Below are positions 26,296 through 34,531 of a stretch of 50,453 bases of DNA, one piece after another. Every line of letters starts with the position of its first letter. The stretch's first letter is position 1. Both the position numbers and the translations under genes were made by a program. The DNA is from Deltaproteobacteria bacterium CG03_land_8_20_14_0_80_45_14 (lineage in GTDB: Bacteria > Desulfobacterota > BSN033 > UBA1163). The DNA lies in contig PEUO01000232.1 in NCBI GenBank assembly GCA_002780715.1, positions 1 to 50,453 on the forward strand, written 5' to 3'. The notes beneath the pieces are model-generated. The model had not been told where the DNA came from. It made no database searches and saw only the letters and a list, made by a program, of their open reading frames with translations.

Positions 26296-27610
26296 GGTAA
26301 AGTCTATTAGGCCCTCTGTAAAGATAAGTAACTTCTCGGACATTTTTTAGATTGAGTAGGCCCATCAATGTTCTAGTCAAACCGAATCCAAACCCTCCGT
26401 GTGGTGGACATCCATATTTAAAAAAGTCTAAATAGAATTGAATAGGTTCTAAGCGTAAACCTTTCTCCAAAGCCTGTTTAGTAAGTACATCGTAACGATG
26501 TTCTCTTTGGGCCCCAGTGGTTATTTCAAGTCCTTTCCAGAGTAAATCAAAACTTTTTGTTGTTAGTGGGTCGTTTTCATATCTCATATGATAAAAAGGG
26601 CGAACAGCAACTGGATAATCTTTTAGGAATACAAATTCATGGCCATAATTATTCTTTACATACTCACAAAGTAATCTCTCTCCTTGAGGATCCAAATCGC
26701 CTTTCTTGTCTGGCGGTGGCATATAGCCTTGTTTCCTAAGAATTTCGATTGCTTCTTTCATTGTTATTCGTGGGAATGGAATACTCGGAACCTTGATTTC
26801 AACATCATTTTTCTCAAAAATCTCTTCTCCATGTCTCTCCTTTAACAAACTAAAAGCATGTTGAATCCATTTTTCCTCGAATGACATTACGTCTTCATGC
26901 GAATCAATCCAAGAGATCTCTACGTCAACACTCGTAAACTCGGTATCATGTCTCGAAGTAAATGATGGGTTTGCACGGAAGACAGGACCAATTTCAAAAA
27001 TTTTGTCAAATCCTGCTGCCATCGCCATTTGTTTATATAATTGGGGAGATTGAGCAAGATATGCTGTTTTCCCAAAGTATTCTAATTTAAATAATTCAGC
27101 TCTTGACTCGCTTTCACTCCCCATCAGTTTTGGAGAATGAATCTCTATAAATCCTTGTGAATACCAATATTCACGCATTCCCATTTCTAATGTAGTCTGA
27201 ACTCTAAATATAAAAAAATTGTTGGGTTGACGCAAATCCAGAAAACGCCAATCAAGCCGTTTATCTAATTCAGGCTGTACTCTACCAAATAAATCAAAAG
27301 GTAATGGTAATGAAGCGCTACTTTCAACACGTAGATCGTGTAATTGAACCTCAAATCCACCTAATTTTACTATTGGGTTTTCAACTACACGCCCAATAAG
27401 AGTAACAGCGGATTCTGTTGTAAGATTTGACACTTCTTCAGCCAATTTTGCATTTTTAGAACGTTCCAATACAAATTGAATGAGACCGGTATGGTCTCGA
27501 ACAACAATAAACTGTACCTCCTTCTGGTCTCGGATAGTTTGAACCCAACCTTGAACCTTTACATCTTTATTGATGAAATTTTTTAGTTCAACGATTAATG
27601 TTCGCCTCAT
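26291..27610 (-). CDS. aspS: Archaeal-type aspartyl-tRNA synthetase (AspRS2)
   Basis: This 439-residue class II synthetase is of the short archaeal/eukaryal kind without the GAD insertion of bacterial AspRS. An N-terminal OB fold binds the anticodon ([18 protein letters not shown]). Class II motif 1 lies near residue 160, motif 2 is [15 protein letters not shown], and motif 3 is [16 protein letters not shown]. It charges tRNA-Asp, and in non-discriminating forms also tRNA-Asn. It overlaps the preceding membrane-protein gene by four bases (ATGA). Since the resident aspS is broken, this may be the only AspRS of the cell unless another copy lies elsewhere. The surrounding DNA is visibly AT-richer than the flanks, which points to horizontal transfer. 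Confidence 0.9.
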   Translation of the reverse strand: MRRTLIVELKNFINKDVKVQGWVQTIRDQKEVQFIVVRDHTGLIQFVLERSKNAKLAEEVSNLTTESAVTLIGRVVENPIVKLGGFEVQLHDLRVESSASLPLPFDLFGRVQPELDKRLDWRFLDLRQPNNFFIFRVQTTLEMGMREYWYSQGFIEIHSPKLMGSESESRAELFKLEYFGKTAYLAQSPQLYKQMAMAAGFDKIFEIGPVFRANPSFTSRHDTEFTSVDVEISWIDSHEDVMSFEEKWIQHAFSLLKERHGEEIFEKNDVEIKVPSIPFPRITMKEAIEILRKQGYMPPPDKKGDLDPQGERLLCEYVKNNYGHEFVFLKDYPVAVRPFYHMRYENDPLTTKSFDLLWKGLEITTGAQREHRYDVLTKQALEKGLRLEPIQFYLDFFKYGCPPHGGFGFGLTRTLMGLLNLKNVREVTYLYRGPNRLYP

Positions 27611-28398
27611 TTCATCTCCTCTCCTTGTTTTTCTTTTTTATTGCAGACTAAATTAATTCCTTGTCCCCATAACAGCTTAAATTCACGTAAAAAGAAATCG
27701 TATTTTTTGCCATCTTCTCGTGTAATTATAGAGCAGGGTCTGCTCGGATCCTCTTGTCCAAAACTATATATAGTTGCGTACATTATCCCATCGTTTCTCT
27801 CTTCATCTAAAATTGTAACGATGTGACTGGGAATATAATTTATTAGTTTCACCTCGAGTCGCCCTTTCTTTATGTAATTTTCAAATTTTGTACATATATC
27901 GTCTAAAACCTGTTTTCCATGAGTAAAATTTATATGGCGGCCTCGAGCGATAAGATTAATGGCCTGAGTCTTGGTTTCGTCTGGGTTTACAAGTATAATT
28001 TTGATTTCTGCATGCTCATGGTCAAGAATTCCTTTCAATATTTCTTCGTATCCTCTAATGAAATGAAGTGGACTGATTGCTATAAGTTTAATCTTTCTAG
28101 CCGATTTCAATCTTTCTGCCATTCTCGATTCAATATTAATCCAGCTGTATTGAGGGAACCACTCTTCCTTGAATTTCTCACGCAACCGGCGCTCATTTAG
28201 AAAATCTACGGCAAACAAGGCCAAAACGGCTAAAATAACTGTGTCAATAAAATTTGTTAAATTAGGTATCCATTCAACCTTGGAAGGCCAGATAGTCCCA
28301 AGAAAGGAAAGGAGAGTTGCAAGTACGGAGATTAAGAAGGTGATGTAGAGCATCATATTCTTTCCTTTTTTAATTTCTTCCCACGCTCGCAAAAACAT
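27607..28398 (-). CDS. Two-helix membrane protein with soluble C-terminal domain, unknown function
   Basis: The gene encodes 263 residues from the ATG at 28398, eight bases after GGAGG; an in-frame GTG just before overlaps that site. Two membrane helices (YITFLISVLATLLSFLGTIW and FIDTVILAVLALFAVDFL) are followed by a cytoplasmic domain of about 190 residues. That domain has KIKLIAISPLHFIRG, IKIILVNPDET, and a late block SHIVTILDEERNDG...FLREFKLLW. The strand pattern and late His/Glu region resemble the phospholipase-D-like domains (DUF5919 type) found behind sensors and effectors, but I cannot see a clear HKD motif. It is packed between the AsnRS and AspRS genes with a 12-base gap and a 4-base overlap, so it is a fixed partner in this operon. 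I do not know its job. Confidence 0.75.
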   Translation of the reverse strand: MFLRAWEEIKKGKNMMLYITFLISVLATLLSFLGTIWPSKVEWIPNLTNFIDTVILAVLALFAVDFLNERRLREKFKEEWFPQYSWINIESRMAERLKSARKIKLIAISPLHFIRGYEEILKGILDHEHAEIKIILVNPDETKTQAINLIARGRHINFTHGKQVLDDICTKFENYIKKGRLEVKLINYIPSHIVTILDEERNDGIMYATIYSFGQEDPSRPCSIITREDGKKYDFFLREFKLLWGQGINLVCNKKEKQGEEMK

Positions 28399-28410
28399 TT
28401 TGATCACCTC

Positions 28411-29727
28411 CTAGGGATTTGGATGGCGTCTAAAAAGCCTTGGAAAAGGGATTGCATCTCGCACATGGCCCAATCTTAACAACCACCTTATCAACCTTTC
28501 AATACCCATACCAAAGCCACTATGCGGGATAGAGCCAAATTGGCGCAACTCAAGATACCATCTATACCTCTCATCAGAATCCTTCCCTTTTTCTTTCATC
28601 CGTTCAAGGAGTTCATTTCTCTGCCAGATCTTTTCTGCTACACCAAGTAACTCGCCAAACCCCTCCGTGGCTATCAAGTCAGCTGTTTTTGTTAGTTGTG
28701 TGTTTGAAGGATCGATCTTGTAAGGGAAAGCTTCTATCCTCCGAGGATTCCCCGTAACCCAAAACGGAGTATCGAATGCTTTTGACAGGCTCGATACATC
28801 CATATCACTTAAGCTCTTCCCCCATTCCTTTATTGTGTTCATCGCCTTTAGGCTATTTAAGGCCTCATCATAGGTAATTCTAGGGTAAGGAGTCTTTGTT
28901 AGCCTACTCTCCTCTATATCAACTTTGAGTATTTTTAGTTCGTCCTTACTTTCTGCCCTAATTCTTCGTATAACGTATGAAATCATGCCTTCTGTAAAAG
29001 CAATAATATCATTGAAATCAGCAAAAGCGATCTCAGCTTTGATATGCCAGAACTCCGCTAGATACCTTTTGCCTCTGCTTTTTTCTGCCCGAAAGCTAGG
29101 ATTAATATTATATACCTTTTCGAAAGCGCAAACAGCACTTTCAAGGTAAAATGCTACGCACTGCGTGAGAAATATTCTCTCACCAAAAAAATCAAGACTA
29201 AACAAGGTGTCATCATCGTACAGCGGCAATTGTGTTAATATTGGAGCGTGGATTTCTATAAAACCTTCCTTACGAAACCACTCACGGAAGATTTCTATAA
29301 GTTTATGCCTAAACTTAAGGACTGCCATAAGCCTTTCATTCCGTAAATACAAATGTCGCTTTGTTAAAATTAGGTCCACTAACTTTTTATCAAAAATGTC
29401 AAAGGAACTTCTAGGTTGGGGAACAACATGAGGAGAGGCATCGCAAATGAGCTCAATGACTTTAACCTCTATTTCTTTAGATTTCCGTAACTTCTTAACT
29501 ACTCCTTCTACTCTCACAGAGGATTCAGGTGCTAACTCTCTTGCCTTAAGAAATATATTGGAATCTATGCCCTTACTCACGGTAGCCTGGATTTTCCCAG
29601 TAGAATCTGCCAAATCGAGGAAAACTATCTTTCCCATATTACGCTTTGATGCAACCCATCCTAATATTTCAACTATCTGACCCACTTCCATTTTGTCAAA
29701 AATATCTTTGATATAGTAAGACTTCAT
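28411..29727 (-). CDS. Asparaginyl-tRNA synthetase-like class II enzyme
   Basis: The gene encodes 438 residues from MKSYYIKDIF at 29727, with AAGGAG six bases upstream. An N-terminal OB fold (VEILGWVASKRNMGKIVFLD) is followed by the class II core. Motif 2 reads PSFRAEKSRGKRYLAEFWHI, close to the AsnRS pattern RHL-EFW. Motif 3 is GFGMGIERLIRWLL with RDAIPFPR. The usual EPE after motif 2 is KAE here, so the active site has drifted from standard AsnRS and the enzyme may have altered substrate use. The OB domain is kept, unlike in archaeal asparagine synthetase A paralogues. It is co-transcribed with AspRS, the membrane protein and probably GNAT. Confidence 0.82.
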   Translation of the reverse strand: MKSYYIKDIFDKMEVGQIVEILGWVASKRNMGKIVFLDLADSTGKIQATVSKGIDSNIFLKARELAPESSVRVEGVVKKLRKSKEIEVKVIELICDASPHVVPQPRSSFDIFDKKLVDLILTKRHLYLRNERLMAVLKFRHKLIEIFREWFRKEGFIEIHAPILTQLPLYDDDTLFSLDFFGERIFLTQCVAFYLESAVCAFEKVYNINPSFRAEKSRGKRYLAEFWHIKAEIAFADFNDIIAFTEGMISYVIRRIRAESKDELKILKVDIEESRLTKTPYPRITYDEALNSLKAMNTIKEWGKSLSDMDVSSLSKAFDTPFWVTGNPRRIEAFPYKIDPSNTQLTKTADLIATEGFGELLGVAEKIWQRNELLERMKEKGKDSDERYRWYLELRQFGSIPHSGFGMGIERLIRWLLRLGHVRDAIPFPRLFRRHPNP

Positions 29728-29804
29728 AATGAACTCCTTATTCCAGGCTAGATTTCGTAAAGACGTAGACCACTGACTAGGCACACTGCATATAGAAGCA
29801 GCTA

Positions 29805-30272
29805 TTATATTTCTGAATACATAACATAGACGTACTCTTTAAATAACTGTCTTATCCAGAATGATTGAGCTACTTCATTCTTAGAAGACACGCGTAACTC
29901 AATTCGGGTGATACCTTGTTTTGAAAACCAGTTTTTAATTTTATGCAAAATATCCCCTCCGATCCCCTTTCTCCGGTATTCTTGTCTAACAGCAATATCC
30001 GATATAAAACCATAATTCACATTCTTAAAAACGGGAGGATGATGGGCTAAATGTGCTATGGAATAGGCAACAACTTTCCCCCCGTCGAGAGCTACTAAAA
30101 CTCGTGAATTCTCTGACTCGATTAATTTCCTTACGTGTTTTTCAAAATTAAGATGTCCATCCTCGCTTCGGGTAAAGAATGCATCTCTCTCCATATGAAA
30201 ATCTATAAATTCTTTCCATATCTCCACAATTTCCGGTACGTGAGCATATTTTGCATTAACTATTTGGATCAT
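29805..30272 (-). CDS. GNAT-family N-acetyltransferase
   Basis: This 155-residue single-domain GNAT protein has the acetyl-CoA pyrophosphate loop in QEYRRKGIGGDIL (residues 96-108), preceded by the strand ISDIAVR. It continues with FSKQGITRIELRVSSKNEVA and ends FKEYVYVMYSEI, a normal GNAT C-terminus. The substrate is unknown. It is the first gene of the island and lies 77 bases before the AsnRS-like gene. GNAT enzymes next to duplicated aminoacyl-tRNA synthetases are reminiscent of MccE/RimL-type detoxification of aminoacyl-adenylate antibiotics, but that is only a hypothesis here. Confidence 0.85.
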   Translation of the reverse strand: MIQIVNAKYAHVPEIVEIWKEFIDFHMERDAFFTRSEDGHLNFEKHVRKLIESENSRVLVALDGGKVVAYSIAHLAHHPPVFKNVNYGFISDIAVRQEYRRKGIGGDILHKIKNWFSKQGITRIELRVSSKNEVAQSFWIRQLFKEYVYVMYSEI

Positions 30273-30410
30273 TTAGCCTTGACCTCTTTCCGGGATTTGA
30301 CATGCAACCTTAGGGAAACTTGTGTTCTGCAATGCTTATTATAAAAATAGAGGTAACGCCATAAGAGCTAATATAAGGAACTGTAAGGTTTTTCACAAAC
30401 ACTTGGTTAT

Positions 30411-30503
30411 TTATTCAAAAGGTTGAGGCATGGGTCTCATCTTCTTTACCAACATCCCACAATAATCTGTCCTTTTCAGGCTTCCTAAAAGGTCAACCAT
30501 CAT
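30411..30503 (-). pseudogene. aspS: N-terminal remnant of bacterial-type aspS
   Basis: The minus strand from 30503 reads MMVDLLGSLKRTDYCGML and then unrelated codons to a TAA at 30411-30413. Bacterial AspRS of Desulfobacterota type usually begins with M-D-LG-x-KRT-xx-CG-x-L. The match is short (about 18 residues, 30450-30503). It has the right strand, order and distance to pair with the C-terminal remnant at 26029-26295. The two pieces bracket the synthetase island. Confidence 0.6.
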
Positions 30504-31413
30504 TCGCGATTCGTTCATCGGGATTCGTTTTTTTGCTGGTGATCAGTTCGATTCTTTGGTGAATGATATCTTCTCCCATGGGTTATGATTACCAACACGA
30601 TTCATAAATATGGAGCTAATATTAACCAAATATTGTAGATTGGTCAAGGACTTACAATTGTGTGAAATTGACCCAACACTTCTTTCAGGATGGCAGCCTT
30701 TTCACTTAAGAAGGAATACCTGATGACTATCCTTTTTTTGTCTATTGTTTTCCTCCCGGTGTTTTCCATTTACCGCCTTCTGCCCACTGCTTACTGCCTA
30801 CTGCCTTCTGCTTTCTGCTTTCTTCCTTGGGACCATCCTGAAATTGCTATAAAATTAAATTTTTGGTATAAATAGGTCAACTTTCGGGGGTGATGAAATT
30901 TTGATAAACATTTTGGGATTGAACTTGAACCTATTCTCAAAAAGAATGGGCTTTTTGTTTTCGCCCCTTGCGACTCGCGCCTCACGCCTTACGATGAAAG
31001 TTACGCTATGCTCTAGGCCTGCCCGCCGGAGGCTGAACTCCTTGCCGTAGGAGGGCGCTATGCGCTCTGCGATATGTTGAGGTAACCATACCAGCAATTG
31101 CATCTCTTGAAGATTTAAAATCAGCCCAGAAAGAAGGTTTGAGTATTTACGCTATGCGGTAGGCAGCGGGATTAGGTCGAATAGAATGAGTTTTAACTGG
31201 GTTGACAATTCCGCATTCCGCATTCGGCAATCCGCATTTGGCATGTTCCGGAACAATTGAAAGGTGAGGAGAGTTAATGTAGAGCATAGGTGTCGCGTCT
31301 ACACTATTGACAGGTGTCATTAATAATAAAAAGGGACTCGAGGGCAGGTTTGATTTTTGACATTTCCCTCTGATTCAGGTTTATGCATAGCTTGATGTAT
31401 TAAATGGGTAGCG
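30504..31413. other. Decayed intergenic region with repeats, no intact gene
   Basis: No open frame here has a recognisable motif, start site or plausible codon pattern. The region holds imperfect short-unit repeats: CTGCCTTCTGCTTTC-like at 30776-30827, CGCCTCACGCCTTACG-like at 30968-30994, CTATGCG-like at 31001-31074 and 31150-31160, and CCGCATTCCGCATTCGG-like at 31209-31240. A possible plus-strand terminator hairpin with a T-tract lies at 30930-30957. A plus-strand stretch near 31085-31150 reads IPAIASLEDLKSAQKEG in one frame and may be a gene scrap that I cannot identify. Confidence 0.6.
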
Positions 31414-31686
31414 ATGGCTACGATGATGCCCAGTGATATCGGGGAGTTTGAGACAGAGGGGGAAAAGACCTTCTACAAGTTCCTCGAAGGGGTGGCAAAG
31501 CCGGATGCTCACTACCTCTGCTGGTATCTTCCGGAAGTCAATGGTAAGGAACCAGATTTTTTATTGTATTCCGATGAGGTGGGCCTCATTATCTTTGAGA
31601 TGAAAGATTGGATTCTTAACCAGATCGAGGAAGCCAACCCCCATCACTTTCTCATCCAGATCAAAGGAAAGACGGAATCCAGAAAA
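31414..31686 (+). pseudogene. N-terminal piece of a NERD-domain helicase
   Basis: The first 91 codons read as the NERD nuclease-related domain that begins many UvrD-like helicase proteins. EFETEGEKTFYKFL, then KEPDFLLYSDEVGLIIFEMK gives the family Asp and Glu-x-Lys positions, followed by ESRK near the break. After 31686 the frame runs on for 77 codons of unrelated sequence to a stop at 31918-31920. The motor part resumes in the plus strand at about 32539. About 150 residues that normally join the two parts are gone. Confidence 0.72.
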
Positions 31687-31800
31687 GAAGGGAGGACAAA
31701 AGGGTCATCCATAAGTTGCGGCCTGGCAAGGTCGCGTAGTCTTGTAGGTGAGAAGCCTACCCAGGTAGCTATTAGCCACGGTTATACATCTTCATTTGCC
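31687..31800 (+). other. Inserted sequence resembling a structured RNA fragment
   Basis: The DNA after the helicase break includes GGCCTGGCAAGGTCGCGTAG and the hairpin GTAGGTGAGAAGCCTAC (31744-31760), followed by TAGCTATTAGCC. The wording recalls domain I of bacterial group II introns, but I cannot confirm this by eye, and no reverse transcriptase or catalytic domain V is seen nearby. Confidence 0.2.
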
Positions 31801-31817
31801 ATTTTGAAGAACAATTT

Positions 31818-32208
31818 TTACCAAAGCGTTTTGATGTACGGAACATTTTGCAGGGCTCTGTCTTTTGTGACAATAGGAGAGTTAAGATATCTTGCTGTGG
31901 AAACGATTATCTTGTCATGAAGTTCAGGGATATCTTTTAAGTCCACCATTTTCTGAAGAATTGAGTAATCAAGGGGTATGAGCACAAAATTTTCACTTTC
32001 ATATATTTTTCTGAAGAGTTTTTTTGAAGTCAAACGAGACTCGCTTCTTTTCAAAGATACTAAGACCCTCCGCAATAACAATTGAAGGGATAAAGATGAT
32101 ATTTTCTCCTTTCTCACATTTTTGAAAAATCTCTGATGCCTTAGGACTTATTTTAGGGCTGTCTATGAACCACCAAAGAAGGGCATGTGCATCGGTCACA
32201 AAGTTCAT
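31818..32208 (-). pseudogene. PIN-domain toxin gene, frameshifted
   Basis: Two overlapping frames together give a PIN protein of about 130 residues: NFVTDAHALLWWFIDSPKIS, IAEGLSIFEKKR, then in the next frame ELHDKIIVSTARYL and VTKDRALQ. All the acidic positions are kept across the two frames. The break lies in a run of seven A on the minus strand (T run near 32011-32018). Six A would restore DFKKLFRKIYESENF. The gene is therefore broken by one inserted base, or it is a homopolymer sequencing error. The antitoxin gene lies seven bases upstream. Confidence 0.75.
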
Positions 32209-32215
32209 GAATTCC

Positions 32216-32431
32216 CTATAATCCTATTTTACTATATAGAGATTTCTTTGCAGAAGTGATATCTTCTTCTGTAATATCCACATTTTTGAGGATACCTTTT
32301 AGCGAGATCACCTTTTTATTTGTGGGAGCAAGTTTTTTGAGCACAGACACTTTTAAATCCATGACCTCTTTCTCTATCGTCTCTATTTTCTGCAGCATAT
32401 CAACAGTGCTCTTAATAGCCACTTGTTTCAT
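32216..32431 (-). CDS. Antitoxin of the PIN pair
   Basis: The gene encodes 71 residues from the ATG at 32431, eight bases after AAAGGAGG. A GTG three codons upstream overlaps that site and is unlikely. The N-terminus (KQVAIKSTVDMLQKIETIEKE) and the Lys-rich C-terminal part (VDITEEDITSAKKSLYSKIGL) match the general plan of small VapB-type partners of PIN toxins of the DTHALLW class: a helical dimer region then a toxin-binding tail. No standard HTH motif is obvious, so the family is set mainly by the neighbour. Confidence 0.65.
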   Translation of the reverse strand: MKQVAIKSTVDMLQKIETIEKEVMDLKVSVLKKLAPTNKKVISLKGILKNVDITEEDITSAKKSLYSKIGL

Positions 32432-32538
32432 GATATTCACCTCCTTTTTAAGAAACTATTCTTGGCAACAATTTACCATATAATAGGATTGTTGTCAAAA
32501 ATCTGAGAAATCGGAAAATAGGGGGAATATGGGGGGAA

Positions 32539-33863
32539 GGGATCGAACGGCTGAAGGTCCTGGATAACCACCAGGAGGCCATCGCCCGAAAGTACGACGG
32601 AGGACACCGGATCATTGTGGGTCCATCAGGGAGCGGCAAAACACTCATCCTTATCCACAAAGCCGCCCTGCTCAAGAAGTATAACCATGCCATCAAGAGC
32701 ATCCTCTTTGTCTGTTTCAATATCACACTCGTCAATTACATCAGGAGGCTGCTTTCGGATAAGGGAATCGCCTTGGGCGAAGGGGGTGTCGAGGTTTACC
32801 ATTTCTATCAGCTCTGCTCGAAGATAATGGGGGAAGAAGTTTCGTACGAGAGCGAGGACTCGGAGTATTATAGCCTTGTTGTTCAAGAGACATTATCTAA
32901 ATTGAAGGGGAAAGAACCCAAATACGACGCCATCCTGGTAGATGAGGGGCAGGATTTTTCAGACGACATGTACAGGGTTATTACCTCCATCTTAAACCCT
33001 AAAACAAATAACCTCACCATTGCCTTAGACGATCATCAGACCCTCTATGAACACTCCCAAACCTGGAAGGACTTGGGTATTCAAGTCCAGGGACGTGTCC
33101 ACAGAATATCCCATGTTTACAGAAATACCAACGAAATTGCTGAATTTTCTGCAAAGTTTATTGGGAAAAAAGATGTTGAACCAAAAGAAGAGCAGCAAAG
33201 ATTATTCCCTGATATCTATGGATTTAATGGACCCAAACCTGAAATGAAGCAATTTAAAAGTATTGAGGAGATGATTACTTACGTTTCAGACAATATTAAA
33301 AAGCTGGTTGATTCGAAAGAATGCCCTTTTTCCGAAATAGCAATCATTTATGCCGTGAAGACACCCTGGAATATGCCGGATACGCATCTTCCCCAGATGT
33401 TTGAAAAGGCCCTGGAGGCGAGGGGAGTTCTTTATAAATGGGCCTCGGAGGATTATCGGTCAAAGAGATCTTACGATGTAACGACAAACAGCGTGACGAT
33501 TTCGACCATCCACAGCGTGAAGGGACTTGATTATTCTTGTGTGTTTCTGGTTGGATTGGATTTTATCGGTCCCAAAATAACGGCTTTGGATCAAACAAAA
33601 AATCTGGTCTATGTGGGCATCACCCGGGCAAGGTATCGATTATTTATCCCCTATGTAAACCCCGTTAGAAATTCCAGCGGGGCATTACCCCCCGCCCTCC
33701 GGGGTGGAGCCCCCTACGGGGCGGAACCCGGAATTATTCTAAAATCTAACCCCGCTGCAGCCGCCGGCCCAGAGGGCCTCTGGCCCGGAGGGAGCAGCGG
33801 GGCATTATTTCTAACGGGGTAAATAACAATGAATTGATCAACGATTTATTGAATTGCATATAG
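32539..33863 (+). pseudogene. UvrD-like helicase part of the NERD-helicase, broken at both ends
   Basis: In-frame homology begins at about 32539 (GIERLKVLDNHQEAIARKY) although the first ATG is at 32617. Walker A is VGPSGSGKTLILIHK, Walker B is ILVDEGQDFSDDMY. Later superfamily-1 motifs are TISTIHSVKGLDYSCVF and KNLVYVGITRARYRLFIPYV. A 160-bp element at 33660-33819 interrupts the last codons. Removing it with one copy of its TAAA duplication restores YVNNNELINDLLNCI and a TAG at 33861-33863. The present frame instead runs through the element to a TAA at 33820-33822. The motor core itself is uninterrupted but lacks its N-terminal link to the NERD domain. Confidence 0.78.
33660..33819. mobile_element. 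160-bp MITE-like element with TAAA target duplication
   Basis: The terminal inverted repeats are perfect over 13 bases: CCCCGTTAGAAAT (33660-33672) and ATTTCTAACGGGG (33807-33819). TAAA flanks both ends (33656-33659 and 33820-33823). Inside, AGCGGGGCATTA is repeated directly near each end, and GC-rich palindromes fill the middle. It has no coding capacity, so it would be moved by a transposase encoded elsewhere. The host gene reads through cleanly once the element is removed. Confidence 0.8.
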
Positions 33864-33940
33864 AGTGAAAATGAGAATGTCTCTGGTGTCATCCATAAAA
33901 AAGTTGGCCGTTTTAAATTCGGATTTCGGATTTTTATGGA

Positions 33941-34045
33941 TTAGGCCTTCACAATTTTCTTCTTCCACTGTTTCATATTCTTTGTCACATTTCGAGTATC
34001 GATGACGAGGGGAGCGTGCTTCATCACCCAGAGGGTGGGCTGTGA
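33941..34045 (-). pseudogene. C-terminal scrap of a nucleotide-sugar dehydrogenase
   Basis: The minus strand reads MKHAPLVIDTRNVTKNM and then KIVKA to a TAA at 33941-33943. This is the C-terminal signature of UDP-N-acetylglucosamine/galactosamine 6-dehydrogenases (usually PLVVDTRN-TK...KIVKA). A stop codon lies upstream in frame, about 17 codons before the MKHAP methionine, so only 30-35 residues survive. The rest of the 33864-34222 gap shows no gene. Confidence 0.55.
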
Positions 34046-34222
34046 AGGTCTTTATATAAGGAATGTGAGCCAGCGATAGTCGAGGCGTAACAAAGCGCTC
34101 AGGAGTGGCAATCCGTCTGAGCGATCCGTTAGACTTAAAATAAGAAAAACATGCAGGAGATTTTGGTTGACTTCTGACGCAGAGTAATGTTAGTTTGGAG
34201 GGACTAAAAAAAGGGGTGAAAA

Positions 34223-34531
34223 ATGGCTTCGGATGAATTGAAGATTGTCTTGGAAGATGTGAAGGAAAAGTTCGATACGGTAATAGAGGGTATTAATATG
34301 GTTAGGGAGACCTTGGAACGTCACAAAGAGGAGAACCAAAGGGAGCATGAGGAATTTAAGAAGACGATATTAGGAGTTCAGGTTGATGTGTCCGTACTAA
34401 AGACAGATGTAGCAATCCTAAAGACCGATGTAGCAACCCTGAAGACCGATGTCTCCGAGATTAGGAAAGATCTGAATGACCACCGGGATAATACCGAGCT
34501 CCATGCAGGGGAAAGGAGGAAAAAGGCTTAA
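34223..34531 (+). CDS. Small coiled-coil protein
   Basis: This 102-residue hydrophilic protein is predicted by eye to be almost all alpha-helix with heptad spacing. Residues 57-80 are four consecutive seven-residue units of the type LKTDVA(I/T), encoded by 21-base near-repeats in the DNA. Similar proteins are common in anaerobes and archaea, often without known function. AGGGGTG lies just before the ATG. It stands alone between gene remnants and the rRNA methyltransferase gene. The charged tail ends HAGERRKKA. No signal peptide or membrane segment is seen. Confidence 0.65.
   Translation: MASDELKIVLEDVKEKFDTVIEGINMVRETLERHKEENQREHEEFKKTILGVQVDVSVLKTDVAILKTDVATLKTDVSEIRKDLNDHRDNTELHAGERRKKA

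Noticed and set aside
26296-26343. ATG at 26343 as the start of a separate 104-residue gene
   Set aside because: The first 16 codons lie inside the archaeal-type aspS and do not resemble AspRS; the homology starts at about 26295. The piece lacks two of the three class II motifs, so it is a remnant, not a gene.
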